From JAFAXA01 sp963777325 (GTDB lineage: Bacteria; Pseudomonadota; Alphaproteobacteria; Acetobacterales; Acetobacteraceae): a stretch of 64,000 bases of DNA. The notes beneath the pieces were generated by a model. That model saw only the letters and a program-made list of their open reading frames with translations. It ran no database searches and was not told the DNA's origin. The stretch spans positions 176,558-240,557 of the forward strand of contig CAVZQE010000001.1 in assembly GCA_963777325.1 (NCBI GenBank), read 5' to 3'. The first letter of the stretch is position 1, and each line of letters starts with the position of its first letter. A program made the translations under genes and the position numbers. This document shows positions 25,928 to 33,515 of this stretch, in pieces.

Positions 25928-26526
25928 AGCCGCGGTATCCAATAGATGCAGAAATAGATCGGCAGCCAGGCCAGCACGACGAAGTGCCAGTAGAGCGCGT
26001 TGTCCTGCACGTCGCCGAAGCGGCGTTTGTTGGCGCCACGCCGGGTGAACATCAGGGCGCAGAGCACGATCGTGTCGCCCAGGTCGGTCACCAGGTGGGT
26101 CGTGTGCAGGCCGAGCAGCAGCCACACCACCGAGCCGTAGGCGTTGCTGTCCCAGGTCAGCCAGAGCGTCTTGAACTCGTACCAGCGCAGGATCACCGGC
26201 ACGATGCCGACCAAGGTCATGACGACAAGCCCAAACCGGACTTTCCAGAGCTCGTATTGCCCCGCCCAGCGCGAAATTAGGACGTTCGGCAGTTCGGTCG
26301 CCAGCAGCCAGAGCGCGATCAGCGTGCCCCATTGCAGGCCCGGCGGCGGTGCCCCGAGCGGCCACTCACCGGCCAGTGCGCGGAGGTAGAGATAGACCGC
26401 GATGACCAGGGCGAAGCCGGAACCCTCGATCAGCATGAAGCCTAGCGTGCCCCACCACGTCACGCTCATCGAGCCGTGCCCGTGCAGCGGCAGCTCGCCG
26501 ACATCGAGGACAGCGCGAGTTTTCAT
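25924..26526 (-). CDS. coxC: cytochrome c oxidase subunit III
   Basis: A 200-residue heme-copper oxidase subunit III of the short, five-helix kind. It shows TWWGTLGFMLIEGSGFALVIAVYLY, the long second loop, and DNALYWHFVVLAWLPIYFCIYW at the end, the family's YWHFVD-like C-terminus. ATG 26526 overlaps the coxA stop (ATGA), which discards longer upstream readings. Canonical subunit III is about 260-290 residues with seven helices, so this form lacks two helices; the following small membrane gene may supply them. Confidence 0.88.
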   Translation of the reverse strand: MKTRAVLDVGELPLHGHGSMSVTWWGTLGFMLIEGSGFALVIAVYLYLRALAGEWPLGAPPPGLQWGTLIALWLLATELPNVLISRWAGQYELWKVRFGLVVMTLVGIVPVILRWYEFKTLWLTWDSNAYGSVVWLLLGLHTTHLVTDLGDTIVLCALMFTRRGANKRRFGDVQDNALYWHFVVLAWLPIYFCIYWIPRL

Positions 26527-28436
26527 GCCTCGTCCTCCGGAACCCCTTTCGGCCAGAACCAAAAAGTGAGGCTGACAGCGACGGGGATCATGCCCCAGAC
26601 CACCGCCCACGGCGTGAAGATGGAGGCGATCAGCATGACGCTGGTGGCGATGGCGGACCAGAGCGGCCAGATGCTGTTGAGCGGCGAGGACTCGCGCACC
26701 TGCGGCCTTGCGTCGGCGAGCGAGGTAATGAGGATTTCCCTTCGCTCCACCCGCATGCCGGACACCACCGGCAATTCCTCGCGGTTCGCCCAAAGCGGGT
26801 TGGCGTCGGTCACGACGGGGATTTGGGCGAAGTTGTAGGCGGGCGGCGGCGACGAGGTGGCCCATTCGAGGGTCGCCGCGCCCCAAGGGTTGTCGCCGGC
26901 AGGCTCGCCGTGGCGGGCGCTCCGGATGGCGTCGACGAAGAACAGCAGGAAGCCGGCGGCCAGCACCAGGGCGGACAGGCTGACGAACAGGTTGAGCCCG
27001 CCCCAGTGCATCTCCGGCAGGTACGAGTAGACGCGGCGCGGCATGCCCCAGAGACCGAGCAGGTGCATGGGGAAGAAAGTCAGGTTGAACCCGAGGAACA
27101 CCAGACCGGCGACCCAGCGTCCCGCGCGCTCGCTCATCATCCGGCCGGTGAACTTGGGGAACCAGTAGTAGATGGCGCCCATCAGCGGGAACACCGCGCC
27201 ACCGATCAGCACGTAATGGAAATGGGCGACGACGAAGTAGGTATCGTGCACCTGGGTGTCAAACGGCACGGAGGCGACCATGACGCCGGTGAGGCCGCCG
27301 ATGATGAACGTGAAGAAGAAGGCGAGGATGAACAGCATCGGCGTGCGCAGCACGGGGCGCCCCAGGCAGATCGTCGCCAGCCAGCAGAAGATCTGAATGC
27401 CGTTGGGGATGGCGATGGCCATGCTGGACGCGGTGAAGAAGCTCTCACCCAGCCGTGGCAGGCCGGTTACGAACATGTGGTGGACCCACAAGCCGAAGGC
27501 GAGAAAGCCGGTCGCCAGCAGCGCCAGGACCAGGAGCAAGTACCCGAACACCGGGCGGCGGCAGAAGGTCGGCAGCATCGACGAGATCATGCCGACCGCG
27601 GGCAGAAAGATGATGTAGACCTCGGGGTGGCCGAAGAACCAGAACAGATGCTGCCAAAGCAGCACGTCGCCGCCCTCGGCCGGATTGAAGAATTGGGTGC
27701 CGACGAGCCGGTCCAGGATCAGCGACGAGCTGGCGACCATGATGGCCGGCATCGCCATGATGACGCAGAACGAGGTGACAAGCATGGCCCAGCAGAACAG
27801 CGGGATACGGTCGAGCGACATGCCGGGGGCGCGCTGCTTGAAGATCGTGACCACCAGCTCGACGGCGACGGCCAATGCCGCGACCTCGGTGAAAGTGATC
27901 ATCTGCGCCCAGATGTCGGAGCGCTTGCCGGCGCCGTATTGCGGGCCCGAGAGCGGCACGTAGGCGAACCAGCCGACGTCGGGTGCCATGTCCATCGCGA
28001 ACGCGGCCCAGAGCAGCAGGCCGCCGATGAGGTAGATCCAATAGGAGAAGGCGTTCAGCCGCGGAAAGGCGATGTTGCGGGTGCCCAACATCAGCGGCAC
28101 GAGGAAGACGGCCATTGCCTCCATCACCGGCACGGCGAACAGGAACATCATGTTCGCGCCATGCATGGTGAAGATCTGGTTGTAGCGATCCGGGCTGATG
28201 AAGCGCGCCTCGGGTCGCGCGAGCTGCAGCCGCATCGCCAGCGCGAGCACGCCGCCCATGGCGAGGAAGAGGAAGGCGGTGGCGATGTAGCGCCGTCCAA
28301 TGCGCTTATGGTCGACGGTGGTGACCATGCCCCAGAACCCTTCCGGGGTGCCCCAGACGCGGGCGAGTTGCCGCTCGAGCAGCGCCGACGCGATCTGGGT
28401 GTCGCGAGTTCCGTGCGGCACGCGCGGGTCGGTCAT
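26523..28436 (-). CDS. coxA: cytochrome c oxidase subunit I (A-type) with altered proton-channel residues
   Basis: A 637-residue catalytic subunit. Heme a ligands lie in FTMHGANMM and VAHFHYVL; the CuB ligands and Tyr are in GHPEVYI and WVHHM. The D-channel entry motif of A1 oxidases (G-A-P-D-M-A-F-P-R-M-N) reads GTRNIAFPRLN, so Asp is replaced by Asn. The K-channel motif (G-I-K-I-F-S-W) reads GIQIFCW, so Lys is replaced by Gln. The Glu of HPEVY is kept. The C-terminus is longer than in mitochondrial-type subunits, with extra membrane helices after residue 580. It overlaps coxB by 4 bases. O2 reduction looks possible from the ligands; pumping may differ from standard enzymes. Confidence 0.93.
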   Translation of the reverse strand: MTDPRVPHGTRDTQIASALLERQLARVWGTPEGFWGMVTTVDHKRIGRRYIATAFLFLAMGGVLALAMRLQLARPEARFISPDRYNQIFTMHGANMMFLFAVPVMEAMAVFLVPLMLGTRNIAFPRLNAFSYWIYLIGGLLLWAAFAMDMAPDVGWFAYVPLSGPQYGAGKRSDIWAQMITFTEVAALAVAVELVVTIFKQRAPGMSLDRIPLFCWAMLVTSFCVIMAMPAIMVASSSLILDRLVGTQFFNPAEGGDVLLWQHLFWFFGHPEVYIIFLPAVGMISSMLPTFCRRPVFGYLLLVLALLATGFLAFGLWVHHMFVTGLPRLGESFFTASSMAIAIPNGIQIFCWLATICLGRPVLRTPMLFILAFFFTFIIGGLTGVMVASVPFDTQVHDTYFVVAHFHYVLIGGAVFPLMGAIYYWFPKFTGRMMSERAGRWVAGLVFLGFNLTFFPMHLLGLWGMPRRVYSYLPEMHWGGLNLFVSLSALVLAAGFLLFFVDAIRSARHGEPAGDNPWGAATLEWATSSPPPAYNFAQIPVVTDANPLWANREELPVVSGMRVERREILITSLADARPQVRESSPLNSIWPLWSAIATSVMLIASIFTPWAVVWGMIPVAVSLTFWFWPKGVPEDEA

Positions 28437-29383
28437 TGCAGCGCCGCGAGGTAGGCCGAAACGGCCCGAAGTTCTTCTGCGCTCAGCGGCACGAGCGGCA
28501 TGTTGTTGCCGGGCTTGGCGCCCTGGGGGTCGGCGATCCAGGCGGCGAGCGAGCCGCGCGTCGTTGGCAGCAGCCCGGCGCCGATATACTCGCGCCCGCC
28601 GACATGCGTCAGGTCAGGGCCGAGCGTGCCTGATGCGGACGTGCCGCGAATGGTATGGCATGCGGCGCAGGGCTTCTCGGTGAAGACCTGGCGGCCACGC
28701 TCCTGTTCTGGCTTCGAAGCCGCGCTCGCTGGTGCGATCTGCTGCTCACGCCAGCGCTGGTATGCGACGGGATCGTCGGCGACGACGAGCATCGCCATAT
28801 GCGCGTGCTGGAGCCCGCAGAACTCGGCGCACTGGCCGCGGTAGATTCCGGGGCGATCGGCGGTGAAGGTGATCTGGTTGAGGCGGCCCGGGATCAGGTC
28901 CTGCTTGCCGGCCAGGTTCGGAACCCACCAGGAATGGATCACGTCCATGGCCAGCAGATCGATCGTGACCGGCTGGCCGACGGGGACGTGGATCTCGTTC
29001 GCGGTGATGAAGTTGCGGTTCGGGGCCCGGTCGAGATAAGTAACCTCCCACCACCATTGGAACCCGCGCACGCGCAGATGGATCGGCGCCGTGGAAGAGG
29101 CGGCGACACCGTGGGTGCTGGCGTAGCTCACGACCGTCAACGCGCCGACGGTCAAGATGGTCGCCGCGAGCGCACCCGAGACGACAATGCCGGCCCGGTG
29201 CTCGCGCACCTGATCGAGCGATACCAGGCCCTGGATCAGCGAGCGACGCCGTCGGAGCCCGACCAGCAATACGAGCATCACCAGCAGCCACACCACGGTG
29301 CAAACGGCCACGAACACCCAGATAAGCCAGTTCAGGTGCGCGGCTTGCGGGCCCTGCGGGTCGAGCGCGGATTGCCAGCGCAT
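28433..29383 (-). CDS. coxB: cytochrome c oxidase subunit II fused to cytochrome c
   Basis: A 316-residue caa3-type subunit II. Two N-terminal membrane helices (WLIWVFVAVCTVVWLLVMLVLL and a second near residues 65-90) precede the cupredoxin domain. VIHSWWVPNLAGKQDLIPG and CAEFCGLQHAHM give the complete CuA ligand set. A C-terminal class-I cytochrome c domain carries CAACHTIRG and a Met ligand in NMPLVPLS. Its ATG overlaps the stop of the upstream lipoprotein cytochrome gene (TGATG). The fused heme makes a soluble donor optional; the flanking cytochromes may deliver electrons to it. Confidence 0.93.
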   Translation of the reverse strand: MRWQSALDPQGPQAAHLNWLIWVFVAVCTVVWLLVMLVLLVGLRRRRSLIQGLVSLDQVREHRAGIVVSGALAATILTVGALTVVSYASTHGVAASSTAPIHLRVRGFQWWWEVTYLDRAPNRNFITANEIHVPVGQPVTIDLLAMDVIHSWWVPNLAGKQDLIPGRLNQITFTADRPGIYRGQCAEFCGLQHAHMAMLVVADDPVAYQRWREQQIAPASAASKPEQERGRQVFTEKPCAACHTIRGTSASGTLGPDLTHVGGREYIGAGLLPTTRGSLAAWIADPQGAKPGNNMPLVPLSAEELRAVSAYLAALQ

Positions 29384-29910
29384 CAGCGGCTCGGTGGGAC
29401 CGAGATGTTGGTCGCGGCCGGCGCCCGGTTCTCGGATGGCCGGGACTGCATCTCGTCGTTCCGGCTGGGATAGGCCGTCTTCTTCGAGTAGGCGCCCACG
29501 CTTCGGACGTAGCCGGTGAGCTGCCAGATCTGGTCAGTTGTCATCTTGTCGCGAAAGGCAGGCATGCCGTTCGGGCGGCCGTCGCGGATCGAGACGAACA
29601 CGGTCACTTCGTCCGGTCCGTAGCGCCACCAGCCGTCCATCAGCGCAGGGCCGGACAGGCCGCCGCCGTTGGCGTGACAGCCCTTGCAGTTGAACCAGTC
29701 GTACAGCCGTTTTCCTTGGTTGAGCTGGTAGGCGTTGCTGCCGTAGGGCTCCCCCTGCACCGCAATGACCCGGGGCGGCGCACCCGAAATGCCGACCGGC
29801 AGCAATTGCACCTTGTCGAGTGCTGCTTGCACTGGCGGGTCGGTGCGTACGTCGCGGGTCTCGCGTTTGCAAGCGGCCAGCACGAGCAGTGCGAGCAGTA
29901 TCAGCCGCAT
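29383..29910 (-). CDS. lipoprotein c-type cytochrome
   Basis: A 175-residue protein with a good lipoprotein signal (MRLILLALLVLAAC, Cys at residue 14) and one heme site in NCKGCHANGGG, with a Met-rich distal loop (NGMPAFRDKMTTDQIWQL). It is therefore a membrane-tethered periplasmic cytochrome c. It lies between the quinoprotein-like gene and coxB with overlapping starts and stops on both sides. This suggests an electron path quinoprotein-like protein, then this cytochrome, then CoxB, although the first partner may not be catalytic. The C-terminal 35 residues are Ser/Pro/Arg-rich and probably disordered. Confidence 0.87.
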   Translation of the reverse strand: MRLILLALLVLAACKRETRDVRTDPPVQAALDKVQLLPVGISGAPPRVIAVQGEPYGSNAYQLNQGKRLYDWFNCKGCHANGGGLSGPALMDGWWRYGPDEVTVFVSIRDGRPNGMPAFRDKMTTDQIWQLTGYVRSVGAYSKKTAYPSRNDEMQSRPSENRAPAATNISVPPSR

Positions 29911-31613
29911 CACGGCAGGGCAAAGAGCAATAGCGCACCGCCGGGCTGGGTCTGGACTGGCAGATCGCGAAGCGCATTGGCGTAGCCGTGGTCGGCGGTG
30001 GCGTCGCGCACGTCGATGTCTTTCCAGGCGACCCGGCCGACGCCGCCGATGCCGGACAGCACGGCCAGGTATTGCCTTCCGTTCCCGCCTTGAACGATCG
30101 CCGGCGTCGAAACAATCCCGAACGGAGCCTGGTAGCGCCACAGCTCTTGTCCCGTTCGTCCGTCGACCGCCTTCACTAGCCCATGGAGCGTGCCGTAGAG
30201 GACGAGCCCGCCGACGGTCGCGAGCACACCGCCTACCACCGGGAATTTCTCCTCCACGGTCCAGGCCGGCTTTGCGGCGGCGACGTCCCATGCGACGAGC
30301 GCGCCCCGGTTCGGCCGGGCGGCCTTCATCCGCAGGTTGGCGCCCATATAAGGAGTGCCCGCCATGTAGGTCGTGTTGCGCGCCTCCATGTCCATGCAGA
30401 TGCGGCTGACTGGAATGTAGAGCAGGTGCGTGGCTGGGTTGTAGGCCGCGGCGCCGGGCCCGGTGGCGCCCGGCCAGCCGGGGCAGATGTCGCGGCTGAC
30501 CGCGTTGACGTTGACTGACTTGGTATCCTCGCGCTGCAGGATCTGGGTCGCGAGGTCGACGGATTTGGTCGCGTTGGTCGGGATAAAGGGCTCGGCCGAG
30601 AGCAGTTCGCCGCTGCCACGGTCGACGACATAGACCCGGCCGTTGCCGTCAGGGTGAACGAGCAGGTGGCGGGGCGCGCCTTGCCAGTCGAGGTCGATGA
30701 CCAGGTTCGAGGGGCTGGCGCCGAGAGCATAGAGATCGTGCGGGTTGACCGGGAGGAACCAGCGGGCGGCGCCGGACGCCGGATCGCGGGCGAAGAGGCC
30801 GGAGGTCCACCGGTTGTCGCCCTGGCGTTGGTCGGGGTTCCACGGGGCGGGGTGGCCGGTGCTGTGGAACAGGAGATGCAAAGCCCTGTCGTAGGTGAGG
30901 CCGAGCGCGCTGCCACCACCTTGCTGCCAGGCTTGCGGCGGCCAGGTGCTGACGCCGAGATCGCCGCTGCTTGTGCCGACGTCACTGTCAGGACCGGTAT
31001 CGTAACGCTTCCAAAGGGTGCGTCCCGTTGTCGGGTCGAGCGCCTCGATCCAGCCGCGCGAGCCGAAATCGTCCCCTCCACCGCCGACGAAGAGCTTGCC
31101 TTCGGCCGGGAGCGGCGCGGTGCACAGCGTCTCGTCCTGGCTCGGATGCGCCGTCTGCACGTCCCAAAGCACACGGCCGGTCGTGATGTCGAGCGCCATG
31201 GTGTGGCCGTCGAACGTGTTGATATAGAGATTGCCTCCGTCCAGCACGGGTCCCGCGGCCGTGCTCGTCACGGCCTGACCCGAGGCCCCGTGGTCGGCAC
31301 CGGGCGTCACGCTCCAGCGAACAGGGTTGCCCGGCTGTGCCGGGTCGAGTGCGTACACCGTGTGCGGAAAGGGGGACTGCACGTAGACGAGGCCTCCGGC
31401 AGCCTGGATGATGCCGGAGTAGCCGCCTTGTTCGCCCATCCGGAAAGTGAACACGAGCGCGAGCCGGGCTACGCTCTGGACGTTAATCGTGGCGAGATTG
31501 CTGAAACCGGGACTGGCGACGCCATTCTCGGCGGCAGTAGCCGACCCGGTACAACTCGCGAGGACCAAAGCGAGCAGCCAGCCGAGGTGAAGCTTACCCA
31601 ATCGCGACCGCAT
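29910..31613 (-). CDS. PQQ-dehydrogenase-like beta-propeller lacking canonical active-site residues
   Basis: A 567-residue periplasmic protein with a lipoprotein-type signal (LLALVLASC). It follows the eight-bladed methanol/ethanol dehydrogenase fold: repeated W-docking blades such as HTMALDITTGRVLWD and GWIEALDPTTGRTLWK, then STGHPAPWNPDQRQGDNRW and RWFLPVNPHDLY. By eye against MxaF/XoxF, several key positions differ. The vicinal Cys-Cys (AVMCC) reads AVTST. The metal-ligand Glu reads Asp (GGDDFG). Asn of TGNPAPYN is His. The WDYDG block holding the catalytic and lanthanide aspartates reads YALGA. It is the first gene of the oxidase operon. It may be a structural or electron-transfer scaffold, or use a different cofactor chemistry. 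An ordinary alcohol dehydrogenase is unlikely. Confidence 0.8.
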   Translation of the reverse strand: MRSRLGKLHLGWLLALVLASCTGSATAAENGVASPGFSNLATINVQSVARLALVFTFRMGEQGGYSGIIQAAGGLVYVQSPFPHTVYALDPAQPGNPVRWSVTPGADHGASGQAVTSTAAGPVLDGGNLYINTFDGHTMALDITTGRVLWDVQTAHPSQDETLCTAPLPAEGKLFVGGGGDDFGSRGWIEALDPTTGRTLWKRYDTGPDSDVGTSSGDLGVSTWPPQAWQQGGGSALGLTYDRALHLLFHSTGHPAPWNPDQRQGDNRWTSGLFARDPASGAARWFLPVNPHDLYALGASPSNLVIDLDWQGAPRHLLVHPDGNGRVYVVDRGSGELLSAEPFIPTNATKSVDLATQILQREDTKSVNVNAVSRDICPGWPGATGPGAAAYNPATHLLYIPVSRICMDMEARNTTYMAGTPYMGANLRMKAARPNRGALVAWDVAAAKPAWTVEEKFPVVGGVLATVGGLVLYGTLHGLVKAVDGRTGQELWRYQAPFGIVSTPAIVQGGNGRQYLAVLSGIGGVGRVAWKDIDVRDATADHGYANALRDLPVQTQPGGALLLFALP

Positions 31614-31954
31614 CGGCCTGGTGCTTTGATGTGTCGACCCGCCACTCCAAACGCGAACGCCCTCCGCGGCAACAGTCCGTTGCTGGGCCGGGCTTGAGAC
31701 CTTGCCTGCCCCGGACGCAAATTGGCCTGACTTTGCCTCATCAGTCTAGCCGCAGAGGCTCGACGAAGCTGGATTGAAGATGACACCCGTTCCGCCGCGA
31801 ACAGTGCCAGCTCGCTAAAGAGTGAGCCGCGCCTGTCTGCTCTGATTCCGCGCCTCCGCACCGAAATGCTCGCCGAAGTGACCGCTTGACCGACCTTGCG
31901 CCGGTCGCGGGGCGATGCGGGGCGGCGGCGGTGGCGAGGTCGAACGTGACGAGC
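31614..31954. other. non-coding stretch upstream of the oxidase operon
   Basis: No supportable gene. The region should contain the operon promoter for the quinoprotein-like gene on the minus strand. No exact TTGA-N6-TCAA palindrome was seen here, unlike in the nos region, so the oxidase operon does not appear to share that control. Confidence 0.4.
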
Positions 31955-32188
31955 CTAATACCGTATCCTCGGCGCCTGGACCGCATCCAGCAACGCCTCG
32001 ACTTCGGGGACGCGCCGCCGCCAAAAGTCGGGCCGCTCGGCTGCTATGGTCGCGTGTTCGCTGCGAAACCAACCCCCAGGAGTCGCGCGGGCGATTTCCT
32101 TTAGGTCTGCGGCGAACGCGAGGGCGGGATCGGCAACAGTCGGCCCCGCCTTTGGCGCGCTTTCGGCCGAAGCCCCCTTCGTCTCCCA
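31955..32188 (-). pseudogene. 3' fragment of an unrecognised gene, truncated by IS3 copy 2
   Basis: The minus-strand frame reads LAFAADLKEIARATPGGWFRS and then PDFWRRRVPEVEALLDAV, ending at TAA/TAG near 31955. Codon use and composition look protein-coding, but no family is recognised. It enters the IS3 copy at 32188 and has no start of its own, so it is the C-terminal 75 or so codons of a disrupted gene. Confidence 0.45.
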
Positions 32189-32252
32189 TCCTCCGCTCCA
32201 CGGTTGAATGAGACATCCCGTAAGCGGACGGTATCCGCGAGAGGGATGGACG

Positions 32253-32597
32253 ATGACGACACAGCAGACGGATACCGTGGGCGCTGGCCGTGGCGGCCGG
32301 ATGTCACGGCAGCGCAAGCGTGACGCGGTGCTGCGCCTCCTGCGGGGCGAGGATCTGGACACGGTGTCGCGCTCGCTTGGTGTGACCGCGGCGACGCTGA
32401 GCGGCTAGCGCGACGCTTTCCTCGACGGCGGCGAGGCCAGCTTGGCGAGTAAGCCCATGAATGGCGAGGAGCGCGAGAGCGACCGCCTCAAGGTCCGGCT
32501 CGGCGAGATGCTGCTTGAGCGCGAGCTGCTGGAGCAAAAGATCGCCCTCCTGGAGGGCAACAGCGGCCCTTTGGCCCGCCGGAAGTCGAGGCGATAA
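32253..32597 (+). pseudogene. IS3 transposase OrfA (copy 2, amber-interrupted)
   Basis: Identical in design to the intact copy 1 gene, but the Trp codon in LSGWRDAF is TAG (32406-32408), so translation stops after about 51 residues, after the helix-turn-helix. The downstream zipper-like part stays open. The gene's normal TGA is TAA here because the same G-to-A change destroys the ATG of orfB. Confidence 0.85.
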
Positions 32598-33478
32598 GCC
32601 GCAAGCTGTCCCCGAGCAGCCGCAAGCCCTATGGCCTCGCGCGCGTCTGCCGGATCTGGCGCAGGGCACGGGCGAGCATCTATCGGCACCGTCAGCCGGA
32701 GCCCACGCGGCAGAGGACCGGTCCAGTAGGCACCATGCCGGATGCGGCCCTCCTGGAACGGATTCGTGGTGTCCTTTCCGACAGCCCCTTTCACGGCGAA
32801 GGTCACAGAAAAGTCTGGGCCCGGTTGCGGATCGGCGGCATTCGCACGTCGCTGCGCCGCGTGCTGCGGCTCATGCGCGAGAACGATCTTCTGGCGCCCG
32901 GCCGGGTCGGTCAGCCGCGCGGACCGCGCAACCACGATGGCACCATCATTCCCGATACCATCGACACAATGTGGGGCACCGACATGACCACGACCTGGAC
33001 CGCGGAAAGCCAGGTCGCGGTCTTCATTGCCGTCGACCACCACAACGCCGAGTGCGTCGGCATCCATGCCGCCCGGCGTGGCACCCGCTTCGAGGCGCTC
33101 GAGCCGTTGCGCCAAGGCGTGCGGCGACATTTCGGCGCCATCGCCAAGGATATCGCCCACGGGCTCTCGGTCCGTCACGACCACGGCTCGCAATACATGT
33201 CCGATACCTTGCAGACAGAGATGCGCTTCCTGGGCATCCAGAGCTCGCCAGCGTTCGTCCGCGCGCCGGAGGGCAATGGCTGCGCGGAGCGCTTCATCCG
33301 GACGCTCAAGGAGAACCTGCTCTGGATCCGGACCTTCAACACCGTCGAGGAGCTCAGGCTCGCGCTGCTCGCCTTCCGCGACATCTACAACACCACCTGG
33401 CTCATCCAGCGGCTCGATTACCGCCCTCCAGCTGACGTCAGGCAGCAACAGCTTTCAGCCGTCGCGATCGCCGCGTAG
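32594..33478 (+). CDS. IS3 transposase OrfB (copy 2, open frame without ATG)
   Basis: The frame is unbroken from SRKLSPSSRKPYGLARVC through the DDE core (WGTDMTTTW, FIAVDHHNAE, GNGCAERFIRTLKE) to QLSAVAIAA. The first codon is ATA instead of the ATG found in copy 1, which weakens initiation. The first usable ATG is at 32735, giving a 247-residue core. Because copy 1 has the start but a broken frame, each copy lacks something the other has. Coordinates give the full homologous frame. Confidence 0.7.
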   Translation: MSRKLSPSSRKPYGLARVCRIWRRARASIYRHRQPEPTRQRTGPVGTMPDAALLERIRGVLSDSPFHGEGHRKVWARLRIGGIRTSLRRVLRLMRENDLLAPGRVGQPRGPRNHDGTIIPDTIDTMWGTDMTTTWTAESQVAVFIAVDHHNAECVGIHAARRGTRFEALEPLRQGVRRHFGAIAKDIAHGLSVRHDHGSQYMSDTLQTEMRFLGIQSSPAFVRAPEGNGCAERFIRTLKENLLWIRTFNTVEELRLALLAFRDIYNTTWLIQRLDYRPPADVRQQQLSAVAIAA

Positions 33479-33515
33479 GCTGCCCACAGATGTCTCATCA
33501 ACCGGGGGCGGTACA

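Larger units (their letters stand above)
32189..33515 (+). mobile_element. IS3-family insertion sequence, copy 2 (1327 bp)
   Basis: Nearly identical to the reverse complement of 19014-20350 except for the 10-base duplication, a nonsense base in orfA, a base change at the orfB start and a few other substitutions. The ends are TCCTCCGCTCCACGG at the left and the complement of TGTACCGCCCCC at the right. It interrupts a ParB-like gene on its right side and an unknown gene on its left, and no target duplication is visible. That suggests rearrangement after insertion. Together with copy 1 it flanks the 11.8-kb segment 20351-32188 as inverted repeats. Confidence 0.88.

Noticed and set aside
26823..28454. 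Long plus-strand open frame (543 codons) opposite coxA
   Set aside because: Its composition is Gly/Glu/Gln/His-rich with no family pattern. It mirrors the codon bias of the real subunit I on the other strand, which has all ligands.
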